Counted from the stretch's first letter, positions 40,983 through 49,848 are shown. The stretch is 51,883 nucleotides of DNA from Fimenecus sp045611635 (GCA_045611635.1 JAZKXL010000075.1:1-51883); one strand, 5' to 3'. Numbers and translations: made by a program. The notes: generated by a model not told the origin, from the sequence alone.

Positions 40983-42146
40983 ATGTATAATATATTAACA
41001 TTAAATAAAATTTCAGAAACTGGTCTTTGCCGTTTCAGTGGTGAATATAATTGTGGAACTGATGTTGCAAACCCTGATGCAATTCTTGTTCGTTCAGCAT
41101 CAATGCACGATATGGAACTTGAAACAAATACTCTTGCGATTGCTCGCGCAGGTGCAGGTGTTAATAATATTCCAATTGACAAATGCAGCGAATCTGGTAT
41201 TGTAGTTTTCAATACTCCGGGCGCTAATGCAGACGCTGTTAAAGAGCTTGTTCTTACAGGTCTTTTCCTTTCTTCAAGAAAGGTTATCCCTGCTATTGAA
41301 TGGGCAAAAACATTAAAAGGTAATGGTAATACAGTACCTAAAGATGTTGAAAAAGGAAAAAGTGCCTTTGCAGGTCCTGAAATTAAAGGTAAAACACTTG
41401 GTGTTATTGGTCTTGGTGCTATCGGCATTCTTGTCGCTAATGCTGCCGCAGCACTTGGCATGAAAGTAATCGGCTATGACCCATATCTTTCTGTTACACA
41501 AAGTATCACACTTAATCATCACGTAAAACTTACTGACGACCTCAATGTAATCTATGCTGAAAGTGATTACATTACTCTTCACTTGCCTCTTAATGATGCT
41601 ACAAGGGGTCTTATCAACACAAACACAATCGCAACAATGAAAGATGAAGTTAGAATTCTTAACTTTGCTCGTGGCGAACTTGTTGATACTGATAGTATTC
41701 TTTCCGCACTTGAAAATGGAAAGGTAGCTTGTTATGTGACTGATTTCCCTAATGATGCAGTAATTGGGGCAACAGGTGTTATCGCAATACCTCACCTTGG
41801 CGCATCAACTCCTGAATCCGAAGATAACTGTGCAGTAATGGCAGTTGAACAAGTTGCTGATTTCCTCGAAAATGGTAGTATTGTGAATTCAGTTAACTAT
41901 CCTGCAGTATCTCTCGGTACTTGTAACAAACACCGAATTACAATTATGCACAAGAATGTTTCAGGTATTGTTAGTAAAATTACATCTGGACTTGCAAACG
42001 AAGATGTTAATATTGACAATATGGTTAATAAATCAAAGGGTGAATACGCTTATACGGTTATTGACTCAGATACAGAAGCATCTATTGAAGCAATTAACGC
42101 ACTTAAAAAGATTAATGGAATCATAAGAATTCGCGTTATTAAATAA
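40983..42146 (+). CDS. serA: D-3-phosphoglycerate dehydrogenase
   Basis: This NAD-dependent dehydrogenase starts serine synthesis. The 387 residues have the substrate domain split around an NAD fold (GVIGLGAIGILVANAA, about 140-155), catalytic Arg in NFARGELVDT, and His in IPHLGASTPESE. A single C-terminal ACT domain (about 317-387, RITIMHKNVSGIVSKITSGL) probably gives serine feedback. Compared with longer SerA proteins it lacks the extra intervening domain. AAGGAG stands 7 bases before the ATG. It is 12 bases after serC and before a terminator. Confidence 0.95.
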   Translation: MYNILTLNKISETGLCRFSGEYNCGTDVANPDAILVRSASMHDMELETNTLAIARAGAGVNNIPIDKCSESGIVVFNTPGANADAVKELVLTGLFLSSRKVIPAIEWAKTLKGNGNTVPKDVEKGKSAFAGPEIKGKTLGVIGLGAIGILVANAAAALGMKVIGYDPYLSVTQSITLNHHVKLTDDLNVIYAESDYITLHLPLNDATRGLINTNTIATMKDEVRILNFARGELVDTDSILSALENGKVACYVTDFPNDAVIGATGVIAIPHLGASTPESEDNCAVMAVEQVADFLENGSIVNSVNYPAVSLGTCNKHRITIMHKNVSGIVSKITSGLANEDVNIDNMVNKSKGEYAYTVIDSDTEASIEAINALKKINGIIRIRVIK

Positions 42147-42161
42147 TAGTAAATAAAGATT

Positions 42162-42192
42162 AAGACCTACTCTTTTGAGTAGGTCTTTTTTA
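42162..42192 (+). terminator. terminator of serC-serA
   Basis: AAGACCTACTC (42162-42172) pairs with GAGTAGGTCTT (42177-42187) around TTTT, then a T-run. The T-run overlaps the stop of the converging exonuclease gene at 42190. Confidence 0.92.
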
Positions 42193-43065
42193 TGTATTTA
42201 TATGTTTTTCTTCAGTTTTTTCATTAGTATGAATCATCTCAGTATAATTGCGTTTAATATCAATGTAATCATATAATTTCTTAATTCTTAAGTTAACTCT
42301 AAATTCACGGTTACAGTTTTCACAAAAGAAAATTCCCCTAAAAGATTGGTTGGTAAATTTCCATTTTTTAATTGTTTTAACTTTACCACCGCATATATCA
42401 CAATAACAATTAAAAATATTTTTATCAATTAATGGGTCATCTTTTCTTTTTATTACGTATGGGTGAAACGCAAGACGCGCATAAAAATCTTCGTTGCAAT
42501 CTTTTATGAATTCACTAAGTTTTTCCGCATTAAATGTTTTTTTAAAGCATTCCGCACTTAAACGGCTATCATCTAGTGCTCTATGGTGTGGATACTTTTC
42601 AGGGTCAATTTCAAGACAGGTTGCAGCATATGAAAGTCCTGCTTGCTGGATGTTCTCCATATTTATAAAGCATTGGCAATATCTTTGTAAATCAGCATAT
42701 TTCTTAATGAAATTAATATAATCTCTTTGCAAAAAAACTTTAAGATTTGTTAAAAGAGTTCTAATATCAGTATCTCCCCAAGTGAGGAACACAGCATCGT
42801 CCCCTGCCCAAATTTCAAACTCTTTAATAACTTTTGCAAAATGCTTTCCCATTTTTATATCATCATTAGTTATATGTGTTAAGTTTTTAATTTTTGAACG
42901 AAGTTTTCTTGAAACGATGGGCTTGATAAGTTCTGAAAAGGTATCAATTTCATTCATGTTTTCATCAAGCTTTACTGCACCAATTTCAATTATTTCATTT
43001 ATAAATTTTTGAGTAGATTTCATATATGAGTTATTCCACTCAAGGTCCATAATTATATAAGTCAT
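42190..43065 (-). CDS. DEDDh-type 3'-5' exonuclease with C-terminal zinc ribbon
   Basis: This exonuclease belongs to the RNase T/DnaQ superfamily. The first motif is MDLEW (Asp7, Glu9), an Asp follows in WGDTDIRTLL (second motif region) and the HHRALDDSR segment gives the His-Asp pair of ExoIII. The 291 residues extend past the usual roughly 200-residue nuclease with a zinc ribbon: CYCDICGGK and FFCENCNRE (two Cys-x-x-Cys pairs). The end is Lys/Asn/His rich. The start is ATG 43065, with GGTG 6 bases upstream. It follows folK with 17 bases between, so it is probably cotranscribed with the fol genes. The substrate (RNA or DNA) is unknown. Confidence 0.87.
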   Translation of the reverse strand: MTYIIMDLEWNNSYMKSTQKFINEIIEIGAVKLDENMNEIDTFSELIKPIVSRKLRSKIKNLTHITNDDIKMGKHFAKVIKEFEIWAGDDAVFLTWGDTDIRTLLTNLKVFLQRDYINFIKKYADLQRYCQCFINMENIQQAGLSYAATCLEIDPEKYPHHRALDDSRLSAECFKKTFNAEKLSEFIKDCNEDFYARLAFHPYVIKRKDDPLIDKNIFNCYCDICGGKVKTIKKWKFTNQSFRGIFFCENCNREFRVNLRIKKLYDYIDIKRNYTEMIHTNEKTEEKHINT

Positions 43066-43082
43066 AAGTCACCAATAGTTTC

Positions 43083-43571
43083 TTAAATATTAAAATATTT
43101 ATTATCGCAAAAAAATTCAACACCATCATTTGTGAGTAAACTATTCAAATAATCGGTTGAATAAATATCACATTTAAACTCCAAATCCAACAATGGCTTA
43201 AGAACAAAATTTCTATTTAACATTCTTGGATGCGGCAATACAAGTGTTTCGGTATCATATTTTTCGTTACCATACAAAAGTAAATCAACATCAATAATTC
43301 GTGGTCCGTTTTTAATAACACGTACCCTGCCCATTCCAGCTTCTATGCCAAGAGCCGCACCAAGAAGATTGTGCGCATTAAGGTTAGTATCAATAGAAAT
43401 TACAATGTTCAAAAAATCATTTTGATTATCAAAACCAACTGGCTCAGTTTCATAGACATTTGAAACTTCAATAACCTTTGTCATTGGTAAAAGATTAATC
43501 GCTTCGACCGCATCAATTAAGTTTTGCAAACGGTCACCAATGTTTGTACCTATTCCTAAATACGCTATCAT
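43083..43571 (-). CDS. folK: 6-hydroxymethyl-7,8-dihydropterin pyrophosphokinase (HPPK)
   Basis: FolK transfers pyrophosphate from ATP to the pterin, making the substrate of dihydropteroate synthase. The 162 residues show YLGIGTNIGDRLQNL at the N-terminus, YETEPVGFDNQNDFLN, the catalytic segment GPRIIDVDLLLYG and LPHPRMLNRNFVLKPL. Its ATG overlaps the folB stop by 4 bases, so translation is coupled. It is the last of four folate genes in the minus-strand operon. Confidence 0.95.
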   Translation of the reverse strand: MIAYLGIGTNIGDRLQNLIDAVEAINLLPMTKVIEVSNVYETEPVGFDNQNDFLNIVISIDTNLNAHNLLGAALGIEAGMGRVRVIKNGPRIIDVDLLLYGNEKYDTETLVLPHPRMLNRNFVLKPLLDLEFKCDIYSTDYLNSLLTNDGVEFFCDNKYFNI

Positions 43572-43930
43572 TGTCTTTCCCTTTCAATTTCCACAGCAAC
43601 ATAGTTAAAATCCGCTTTAATTGGTGCTTGGGGCTTTTTTAATGTAATTTTAAGGGTTTTAATTTTTTCAAACTCATTGAACAATTCATTAACTACCCTT
43701 TGTGCAACACGTTCAATCAAATCATTTTTCTCACTTTGTGCAACCTTACGTACGATTTTTATGATTTTAGCATAACTGACTGTGTCATCAACATTGTCAG
43801 TATAACAAGGCAATGACAAATCTACCCCTGCTTCAATATCAAAAACAAAAATTTGACCATCTTCTTTTTCTTCGGGATTTACACCGTGATAACAAAAAAG
43901 TTCTAAATCTTTTACAATAATCTTGTCCAT
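43568..43930 (-). CDS. folB: dihydroneopterin aldolase
   Basis: FolB converts dihydroneopterin to hydroxymethyl-dihydropterin and glycolaldehyde. The 120 residues show FCYHGVNPEEKEDGQIF with the conserved Glu, VSYAKI, and the conserved Lys in LKKPQAPI near the C-terminus. AAGAGG stands 6 bases before the start. It lies one base after folP and overlaps folK by 4 bases. Confidence 0.94.
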   Translation of the reverse strand: MDKIIVKDLELFCYHGVNPEEKEDGQIFVFDIEAGVDLSLPCYTDNVDDTVSYAKIIKIVRKVAQSEKNDLIERVAQRVVNELFNEFEKIKTLKITLKKPQAPIKADFNYVAVEIERERQ

Positions 43931-43931
43931 A

Positions 43932-44759
43932 TTAACCTCTTATTATAGCATCTGCCATTTTTGCACCTAAAACGGACTCTTTTACATTGTGTACACGTAT
44001 AAAATCAGTTCCAGCTGAAATAGCCAATGAATTTGCGGAAATTGTGCCAAAAAGTCTATCTCCGTCTTCACTATTTGTTGCAGTTCCTACTACCCTTTTC
44101 AATGACAATGCAGTAAGTAGTGCAACATTATCACGTTTAATTGATTTTATATTTCTAATTGCTTCCAAATTATGCTCATATGTTTTGCCAAAACCAACTC
44201 CAATATCAAGCATAATTCTATTGTGTTGAATTTTAAACTCAGTACATTTTTGGAGTATTTTATCAAAAAAAGTAATAATATCATCAGTTACAGTTGTATT
44301 GTACTCTGGCACAGTCTTTGAATTACCGCCGCCTGTGTGAGTAATAATCCAACCACAATCATACTCAAGTACAAGCTTTGCCATATCTTCGTTGAAATCA
44401 CCACTGACATCATTAATAATTGATGCACCATTTTTTATTGCGTACTCAGCAACTTCAGGATAAAAAGTATCAACCGAGAAAACACAATCAAACTCATTTG
44501 CAAGAAATGGCAAATAACTTTTAATAATATTAAGTTCTTCTTTTGCGCTTAATAAAGTGCTACCTGGTCGTGTGCTTTGAGCACCTATATCAATAATGTC
44601 GGCACCTTGCAAAACCATTTCTCGTACATGTTCTTTCGCTTTTTCAGGCGTATTGTACTTGCCACCATCAGCAAAAGAATCACTTGTAACATTTAAAATA
44701 CCCATTATATAAGTCTTTTTACCTAATTCAAAACTGAAATTATTTCCTGAAAAAATCAT
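43932..44759 (-). CDS. folP: dihydropteroate synthase
   Basis: This sulfonamide-target enzyme joins the pterin to para-aminobenzoate. The 275 residues form a TIM barrel with MGILNVTSDSFADGGKY (usual form NVTPDSFSDGG, here Ser for Pro), DIGAQSTRPGS (usual form DIGGESTRPG), VSVDTFYP-like Asp-x-Phe, and IRVHNVKESV at the end. The substitutions near the pABA and phosphate sites are visible, but whether they change sulfonamide response cannot be said. Its stop is one base before folB, and its ATG overlaps the folE stop by 4 bases. Confidence 0.94.
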   Translation of the reverse strand: MIFSGNNFSFELGKKTYIMGILNVTSDSFADGGKYNTPEKAKEHVREMVLQGADIIDIGAQSTRPGSTLLSAKEELNIIKSYLPFLANEFDCVFSVDTFYPEVAEYAIKNGASIINDVSGDFNEDMAKLVLEYDCGWIITHTGGGNSKTVPEYNTTVTDDIITFFDKILQKCTEFKIQHNRIMLDIGVGFGKTYEHNLEAIRNIKSIKRDNVALLTALSLKRVVGTATNSEDGDRLFGTISANSLAISAGTDFIRVHNVKESVLGAKMADAIIRG

Positions 44760-45319
44760 TTTATTCCTAAAAGAGTCATTACTTCTGCTCTTGTTCGTGC
44801 ATCCTTTCTCATCGAACCTCTAAGTGCTGATGTTTGAGTCTTTGAGCCAGCCGCTCTAATCCCGCGCATTGTCATACACAAATGCTCCGCCTCAACAACA
44901 ACTGCAACACCTTTGGGGTTCATTGAATCTTGAATAAAATCCGCAATTTGTGCTGTTAAACGCTCTTGAAGTTGCGGTCTTCTTGCGTATGTATTTACTA
45001 TTCTTGCAAGTTTTGAAAGACCAATTACAAGACCATCATCATTAGGAATATAAGCAATATGTGCTTTACCTACAAATGGTAAGAAATGATGTTCACACAT
45101 TGAATACATTGGAATATCACGAACAATTACAATCTCATCACTTTGCCCTTCACGGAACATTTTAAGATGCTTTTCAGGATCTTCACTGAGTCCTGAAAAG
45201 ATTTCTTCATACATATTTGCAACACGCTTTGGTGTTTCTTGTAACCCTTCGCGGTCAGGGTCTTCACCTATTGCTAATAAAATCTCGCGAAAAGCATTTT
45301 CAATTCTTTGCTTGTCCAT
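44756..45319 (-). CDS. folE: GTP cyclohydrolase I
   Basis: FolE converts GTP to dihydroneopterin triphosphate, the first step of folate synthesis. The 187 residues are normal for the bacterial type I form. Zinc and active-site segments are MCEHHFLPF and EAEHLCMTMRG. Others are LSKLARIV, RPQLQERLT and TSALRG. AGAGGG stands 8 bases before the ATG. The gene overlaps folP by 4 bases. It is followed by folP, folB and folK, a complete pterin path except folQ and folC, which are not in the window. Confidence 0.97.
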   Translation of the reverse strand: MDKQRIENAFREILLAIGEDPDREGLQETPKRVANMYEEIFSGLSEDPEKHLKMFREGQSDEIVIVRDIPMYSMCEHHFLPFVGKAHIAYIPNDDGLVIGLSKLARIVNTYARRPQLQERLTAQIADFIQDSMNPKGVAVVVEAEHLCMTMRGIRAAGSKTQTSALRGSMRKDARTRAEVMTLLGIK

Positions 45320-45323
45320 TTAA

Positions 45324-46490
45324 TCAACCCTCTTTAAAGTTAATTCTTAAATAATAATAATTATCAACAGTTGCATAAGTTATTTCATTCTTATTAAGAT
45401 TACGTCCACTTTTATTTACTGAATTTTGAACGTAATTAAAGAATTTTGTTTGATTACTAATTTCTGATAATGCGCGTTTATAATCACTGCCGTTTTCAAA
45501 TAAAAACTCAACCTCATTTTTACCGGTTGAAAGCACATTTACTGTTGCATCAACCAAACTGTTAAACCCAGTAAAAGTTTTCACATAGGTATTCATTTGT
45601 GCAAAATAATTTGCGCCATTGTACATACAACCTGTATTTTGAATAGAAAAATCCGTGTGAGTTTTCATAATGTATGTGTCAGGTACATTGAAATAGAAAT
45701 AACCTTGAGAATCAGTAAAAGCACCATCATTCCAAGTAGGGTCAAGGTGATAGTTGCAACCATCTATTTCAACAATATTCCACATATGTGCTTCATACCC
45801 ATTATCACCTAAAGCTTTGCCTCTAATTAAATAATTTCTAATTCCAACTTCATCAAGTAACAATTGCATTGCGCGAGCATAGCCCTCACAAACAGTTCTG
45901 CCATCAAGCAATGAACCATGAGCACTTTGGCCTGTTGTTCCTATCGTTGATATGTCATATATCGTATTATCACAAATATAGTCATGTAAATAAAGTTCTT
46001 TTTCAAAATCCGTTGCTAGTTCCGGCATTCCCGAAATAATACTTTCAATTTTATTTTCCAAATTTATTAGCACGTTATTTATTTCATCTTCATCAAATCT
46101 ATACTCATAAACAATTTCAACATACTCTTCAGTAACAGTATAAGTATAATTACCCGTTAACCAAAACAACTTTGAATTATCATCAATAACCGCATCAACA
46201 ACTGTACGCAACTCTGCTTCAGAGAGTTTAACTTTGCAACTTTCATCATAATCAAATGCCGTGCAATATATTGCTACATATGCCTTTTTTTGTTCTTCAG
46301 TTAAATTATGATAGTAAAAATAGGTCTTACTTGAAAGTTCGTTTTGAAAATTTCGATACTCTTCAATTGTATATTGATCTGAATCAACAAAAACATTTGA
46401 GTTTAATTTACTAAATATATTGGGTACAAAATTATAAATAACAATTATTAAACATATAACAGCAATAACTTTATATAGTATTTTTTTCAT
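45324..46490 (-). CDS. membrane-anchored transglutaminase-like (CE-clan) protein
   Basis: This protein of the bacterial transglutaminase-like superfamily probably acts outside the membrane. The 388 residues have an N-terminal helix (LYKVIAVICLIIVIYNFVPN), a helical region, and the core domain with a Cys-His-Asp triad: Cys201 in RTVCEGYARAM, His235 in YEAHMWNIV and Asp250 in HLDPTWND. About 110 residues follow. GGGGGAAT lies before the ATG. It sits with 4 bases before folE and 6 bases after the LCP-like gene. The family includes proteases and peptidoglycan-associated enzymes; the substrate is unknown. The position between a wall-like gene and folate genes may be only an operon accident. Confidence 0.83.
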   Translation of the reverse strand: MKKILYKVIAVICLIIVIYNFVPNIFSKLNSNVFVDSDQYTIEEYRNFQNELSSKTYFYYHNLTEEQKKAYVAIYCTAFDYDESCKVKLSEAELRTVVDAVIDDNSKLFWLTGNYTYTVTEEYVEIVYEYRFDEDEINNVLINLENKIESIISGMPELATDFEKELYLHDYICDNTIYDISTIGTTGQSAHGSLLDGRTVCEGYARAMQLLLDEVGIRNYLIRGKALGDNGYEAHMWNIVEIDGCNYHLDPTWNDGAFTDSQGYFYFNVPDTYIMKTHTDFSIQNTGCMYNGANYFAQMNTYVKTFTGFNSLVDATVNVLSTGKNEVEFLFENGSDYKRALSEISNQTKFFNYVQNSVNKSGRNLNKNEITYATVDNYYYLRINFKEG

Positions 46491-46496
46491 TACTTA

Positions 46497-47330
46497 TTAT
46501 TCCCCCATGATAACAGGATAAAACTTATCGCTTGCTTTGCAATAGATTTCAAGCTTTTCAATAGATTTAGAGTAATCAACAACTGAAATATCGGTATCAC
46601 ACAAATTCACGAATAAAGTAAAAAGTTTTTCCGAATCCGAAACATACTTTTCAACAAGCACTGACTTAATAATATCACAAATAACGCTCTCACGAGTTAT
46701 ATTATCACTAATTTGCAAATACTTGTATGTTAAATCGGAAGAGATATCTTGAACACCTTTTGAAAGGTTTAGGTTAAAATTATGAGACTTATATTCAACA
46801 TCATTTTTTACATTAATTGAAAATCCATCAAAAAGAGATAAAGCATCTTCAAACTGACCATCATTAAAAATAACATATTTATCAATTAATATGCCAAATT
46901 CATCTAAAACTATAGTTTTAATCCCCGTCTCAAAATTTGACTCATAAATACTACTCAAATTTAATTCTTTGTTTTGATAATTAAAACTCTCGCTACCATC
47001 TATACACTTAACCGACATTGTTTTATTGTTAAAATCAGTTGCTACAAAAAAAGCAAAATCTAAACCTTTATCATTTTCAACCATAAAAAGTATATTTGAT
47101 TTTCCAGTAAGTTCACTAATTGAATACTGTTTTTCAGTTTCTTCTATAGGGGTAGTAGTTGTTGTTGATTGATTGTCAACAAGATTTGAAAAATCATAGT
47201 CAAGTGAGTTCATAAGCAAAGCTACTGAACCTACTGCAAGAACTAAAATAAATGCGGAAAACGAAATTATAAAATATTTAATTATAGTTTTTTTTGTTTT
47301 ATTTTCAGAAAATATGTTTTTGCTTTTCAT
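46497..47330 (-). CDS. membrane-anchored protein distantly similar to LytR-CpsA-Psr (LCP)
   Basis: The 277 residues have an N-terminal helix (about 19-40, IIKYFIISFSAFILVLAVGS), a Thr-rich linker (NQSTTTTTPIEETEKQ) and an extracellular domain. SNILFMVENDKGLDFAFFVA followed by NNKTMSVKCI resembles the LCP core in layout (NILLLGVD-like strand, then the D-rich region and the strand before the polyprenyl site). The Asp/Arg residues of active LCP transferases are not clearly present, so it may be a degenerate LCP relative. The match is by eye and weak. The transglutaminase-like gene follows with 6 bases between. A sigma-A promoter precedes it. Confidence 0.6.
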   Translation of the reverse strand: MKSKNIFSENKTKKTIIKYFIISFSAFILVLAVGSVALLMNSLDYDFSNLVDNQSTTTTTPIEETEKQYSISELTGKSNILFMVENDKGLDFAFFVATDFNNKTMSVKCIDGSESFNYQNKELNLSSIYESNFETGIKTIVLDEFGILIDKYVIFNDGQFEDALSLFDGFSINVKNDVEYKSHNFNLNLSKGVQDISSDLTYKYLQISDNITRESVICDIIKSVLVEKYVSDSEKLFTLFVNLCDTDISVVDYSKSIEKLEIYCKASDKFYPVIMGE

Positions 47331-47359
47331 ATCTACACCAATTAATCTATATTTAATTT

Positions 47360-47388
47360 ATTATAACACAAAAAATAAATTTAAACAA
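47360..47388 (-). promoter_or_regulatory. promoter of the LCP-like/transglutaminase/fol operon
   Basis: On the minus strand TTGTTT (47383-47388) and TATAAT (47360-47365) are 17 bases apart, with TGT before the -10 as an extended element. The gene begins at 47330. No other clear promoter lies before the fol genes, so this may drive all seven genes. Confidence 0.65.
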
Positions 47389-47401
47389 TAAAATACAAAA
47401 A

Positions 47402-47426
47402 AATAAGAGCTTTTATAGCCCTTATT
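47402..47426 (-). terminator. terminator of the sugar transferase gene
   Basis: AATAAGGGCT (47417-47426) and AGCTCTTATT (47402-47411) form a stem with one mismatch, followed on the minus strand by TTTTTTG. The upper arm overlaps the sugar transferase stop at 47422. Confidence 0.8.
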
Positions 47427-48792
47427 TTTCAGTAAAATGATATTTATTTTTTTGTTTTGAAAATGCCTTTGTACTGTCGCCTGCTCTAAGTAAAACTGTA
47501 ACAGTTTGCATTATTAACTTAAAGTCTAGCCACAAACTATACTTTTCAATATATATAAGGTCAAGCACAAGTTTATCTTTAGGTGAAGTATTATATTTAC
47601 CTGCAATTTGAGCGTATCCTGTAAGCCCGCCCTTAACTCGTAATCTATATGAAAATTCAGGTAATTCTTGCGTATATTTATCCACATTCTCAACCATTTC
47701 TGGTCTAGGGCCAACAACGCTCATTTCACCCTTAAGAATGTTAATAAGTTGTGGTAATTCATCAATACGGAATTTTCTAAGAAAACTACCAATTTTAGTA
47801 ATTCTATCATCATCAGATGTTACGGAACGATTTTCAGCATTTTCTTCTCTCATCGTGCGGAATTTATAAACATTAAAAAGTTCTCCACCTTTAGTTGCTC
47901 GTAATTGTCTGAAGAAAACGCTACCGCCATCCTCTGATTTTATAAGTGCCGCACAAACAAGCATTATAGGGCCACAAACAACAAGACCAACAATGGAAAT
48001 TACTATATCCATTAATCTTTTAACAAATTTTTGTTCAAAAGTTAAATCGCGCACAACTGCAGATACTAATGGTTTATCATCAAGAAGTACAGGTTTAGCA
48101 CCAAGCATTACAACGTCATCCATTTCAAAGTTGTAATATATATTCTTGTTTTTCGCATAGCAATATTCACTTAACATTGTTCTTTCATTTTGAGGAACAT
48201 CATATAAGAAGATTGAGTCACACTCATTAATATAATCAAAAACATTTTTTGAAGTGTAACGAATCATATGAACAATTTTGTACTGTTTTTTATATTTTCT
48301 AACTTTAGGTACTATGTTATTAAGTGATTCTTCTGAACTTGTAATAATGCAACATTTTTCAGGTGGGTTTATTGTAAAGTAAACATGATTACCAAAATAA
48401 GCAAAGAATATAATCAAAAATCCCTGAATCAACATTACAAGAAGTAAAAGATGTGGAGATTCATATACAAAATACTCATTGTTATTTTCATTAACATTCA
48501 TAATACAAAGTTGCAAGTGAGTAACAAAGTCAGTAACGAATGTTGCAATTGCCAAAGACATAACTATGGGCTTACTTTTAAGTCTACCTATTGCATATCC
48601 ACCATAAATAGACACAAGTGCTGCCTCAACGAAGCAAAATGTAACAAAAGTAACACCAGTAGTTCTTGAAAGATTGATAATCCACTCATACTTTGTTGCA
48701 AAAATCAAGAAAAATGTTGCTATTAAGGAAATATACAATGTCGCTTTCAAACCGAAAACTATAGATTTTTGAAATTTGTATAATATATTCAT
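47422..48792 (-). CDS. polyprenyl-phosphate hexose-1-phosphate transferase (bacterial sugar transferase family)
   Basis: This membrane enzyme starts exopolysaccharide or capsule repeats by adding a sugar phosphate to undecaprenyl phosphate. The 456 residues have four or five N-terminal helices (about 10-130), a middle region resembling a degenerate nucleotide-binding domain, one helix at about 270-295, and the catalytic domain with KRLMDIV, YKFRTMR, RKFRIDELPQL, SVVGPRPEM and GLTGYAQIAG. The start is ATG 48792, with TTGGAGG 6 bases upstream; a TTG 12 bases earlier is part of that site. A strong promoter precedes it. No other glycosyltransferase genes are next to it in the window. Confidence 0.92.
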   Translation of the reverse strand: MNILYKFQKSIVFGLKATLYISLIATFFLIFATKYEWIINLSRTTGVTFVTFCFVEAALVSIYGGYAIGRLKSKPIVMSLAIATFVTDFVTHLQLCIMNVNENNNEYFVYESPHLLLLVMLIQGFLIIFFAYFGNHVYFTINPPEKCCIITSSEESLNNIVPKVRKYKKQYKIVHMIRYTSKNVFDYINECDSIFLYDVPQNERTMLSEYCYAKNKNIYYNFEMDDVVMLGAKPVLLDDKPLVSAVVRDLTFEQKFVKRLMDIVISIVGLVVCGPIMLVCAALIKSEDGGSVFFRQLRATKGGELFNVYKFRTMREENAENRSVTSDDDRITKIGSFLRKFRIDELPQLINILKGEMSVVGPRPEMVENVDKYTQELPEFSYRLRVKGGLTGYAQIAGKYNTSPKDKLVLDLIYIEKYSLWLDFKLIMQTVTVLLRAGDSTKAFSKQKNKYHFTEK

Positions 48793-48834
48793 ATATTCCT
48801 CCAAAAAAGGACAAATAAACTTAATTACACAATA

Positions 48835-48863
48835 ATACTACTGTATAGTGACCTTTTTGTCAA
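48835..48863 (-). promoter_or_regulatory. strong promoter of the sugar transferase gene
   Basis: On the minus strand TTGACA (48858-48863), 17-base spacer, TAGTAT (48835-48840). The -35 is consensus. It lies in the gap between eamA and the transferase gene. Confidence 0.75.
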
Positions 48864-48907
48864 TGAAATGCTATAAACTGTAATTAAAGTGTTATTTTTT
48901 GTTGATT

Positions 48908-49798
48908 TTATTTGGCTTTTTTACGAAATGAGTCAAAATTTAGTTGAGATAAAATAATACCTATAAATATGAGAATACAGCCAATATATCCTCTACCACT
49001 CATAATCTCATTAAGGATTATTGCCCCACCTACTGCACTAAATACCGATTCAGTTGAAAAAACAATTGATGCAAAAGTTGGGTCAGCATCTTTTTGACCT
49101 AAAATTTGACAAGTATATGCAACACCTACTGACATTAAACCACCGTAAAGTATTGGTATGCCCGCACTCTTAATTGCTTCAAATTCAATAGTCTCAGTAA
49201 AAAGTGCAAATATAAGGCTAAGAACGCCACAAACCACAAACTGTATCATACTAAATTTTAAAGGGCTTATATCTTTAACATACTTGTCAACAACTAAAAT
49301 ATGTGCCGCCCAAAAAAATGCACCTATTATAAGAACAATATCACCTTTACCAACGCTTAACTCATCACCCGTCATGCAAAGAAAAAATAGCCCTACAAGT
49401 GCAGATATTGCACCAAAAAAAGTGAAAATGCTTGTTTTTTTGCCGCCAAAAAATCTAATAATTGGCACTAAAACTATGTAAAGACCTGTTAGAAACCCAG
49501 CTTTGCCAGCACTATTTGTCCATTCTACGCCTAGCTGTTGAAGCGTTGAAGCAATAAACAATATTACTCCAGCCATTAAACCTGGTATAAGTGTTTTTAG
49601 AAATTTTGTTTTATCAATTTTTTCTCTCTCAAAAATCAATATTACTGGAATTAGCGACAATGCACCAAGCAAGAAACGTATTCCATTAAAAGTAAATGCA
49701 CCAACATATTCAGCGCCAACTCGTTGTGCAACAAAAGCAAAGCCCCAAATGATGGCTGTTAGAAAAAGTAATATTGTTGATTTAATTTTAACTTTCAT
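48908..49798 (-). CDS. EamA/DMT superfamily transporter
   Basis: This is a drug/metabolite transporter family protein. The 296 residues form ten hydrophobic helices in two homologous EamA halves, starting TILLFLTAIIWGFAFVAQRV and later GDIVLIIGAFFWAAHILVV; the C-terminus is FDSFRKKAK. It has no signal peptide and its substrate is unknown; DMT members export amino acids or metabolites. AAGGTG stands 6 bases before the ATG. It follows clpX with a hairpin in the gap. Confidence 0.92.
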   Translation of the reverse strand: MKVKIKSTILLFLTAIIWGFAFVAQRVGAEYVGAFTFNGIRFLLGALSLIPVILIFEREKIDKTKFLKTLIPGLMAGVILFIASTLQQLGVEWTNSAGKAGFLTGLYIVLVPIIRFFGGKKTSIFTFFGAISALVGLFFLCMTGDELSVGKGDIVLIIGAFFWAAHILVVDKYVKDISPLKFSMIQFVVCGVLSLIFALFTETIEFEAIKSAGIPILYGGLMSVGVAYTCQILGQKDADPTFASIVFSTESVFSAVGGAIILNEIMSGRGYIGCILIFIGIILSQLNFDSFRKKAK

Positions 49799-49813
49799 AT
49801 TTCACCTTAATAC

Positions 49814-49844
49814 ATTAAGCCACAGCATAAAACTGTGGCTTAAT
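49814..49844 (-). promoter_or_regulatory. strong hairpin between clpX and the EamA gene
   Basis: Perfect 12-base arms, ATTAAGCCACAG (49814-49825) and CTGTGGCTTAAT (49833-49844), enclose a 7-base loop, starting 4 bases after the clpX stop. No U-run follows on the minus strand, so it may be an RNA-end protector or partial terminator. Confidence 0.7.
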
Positions 49845-49848
49845 TTAG

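Noticed and set aside
40895..41795. Long minus-strand frames opposite serC-serA
   Set aside because: They are shadows across the serC-serA junction with no ribosome site and no known family.
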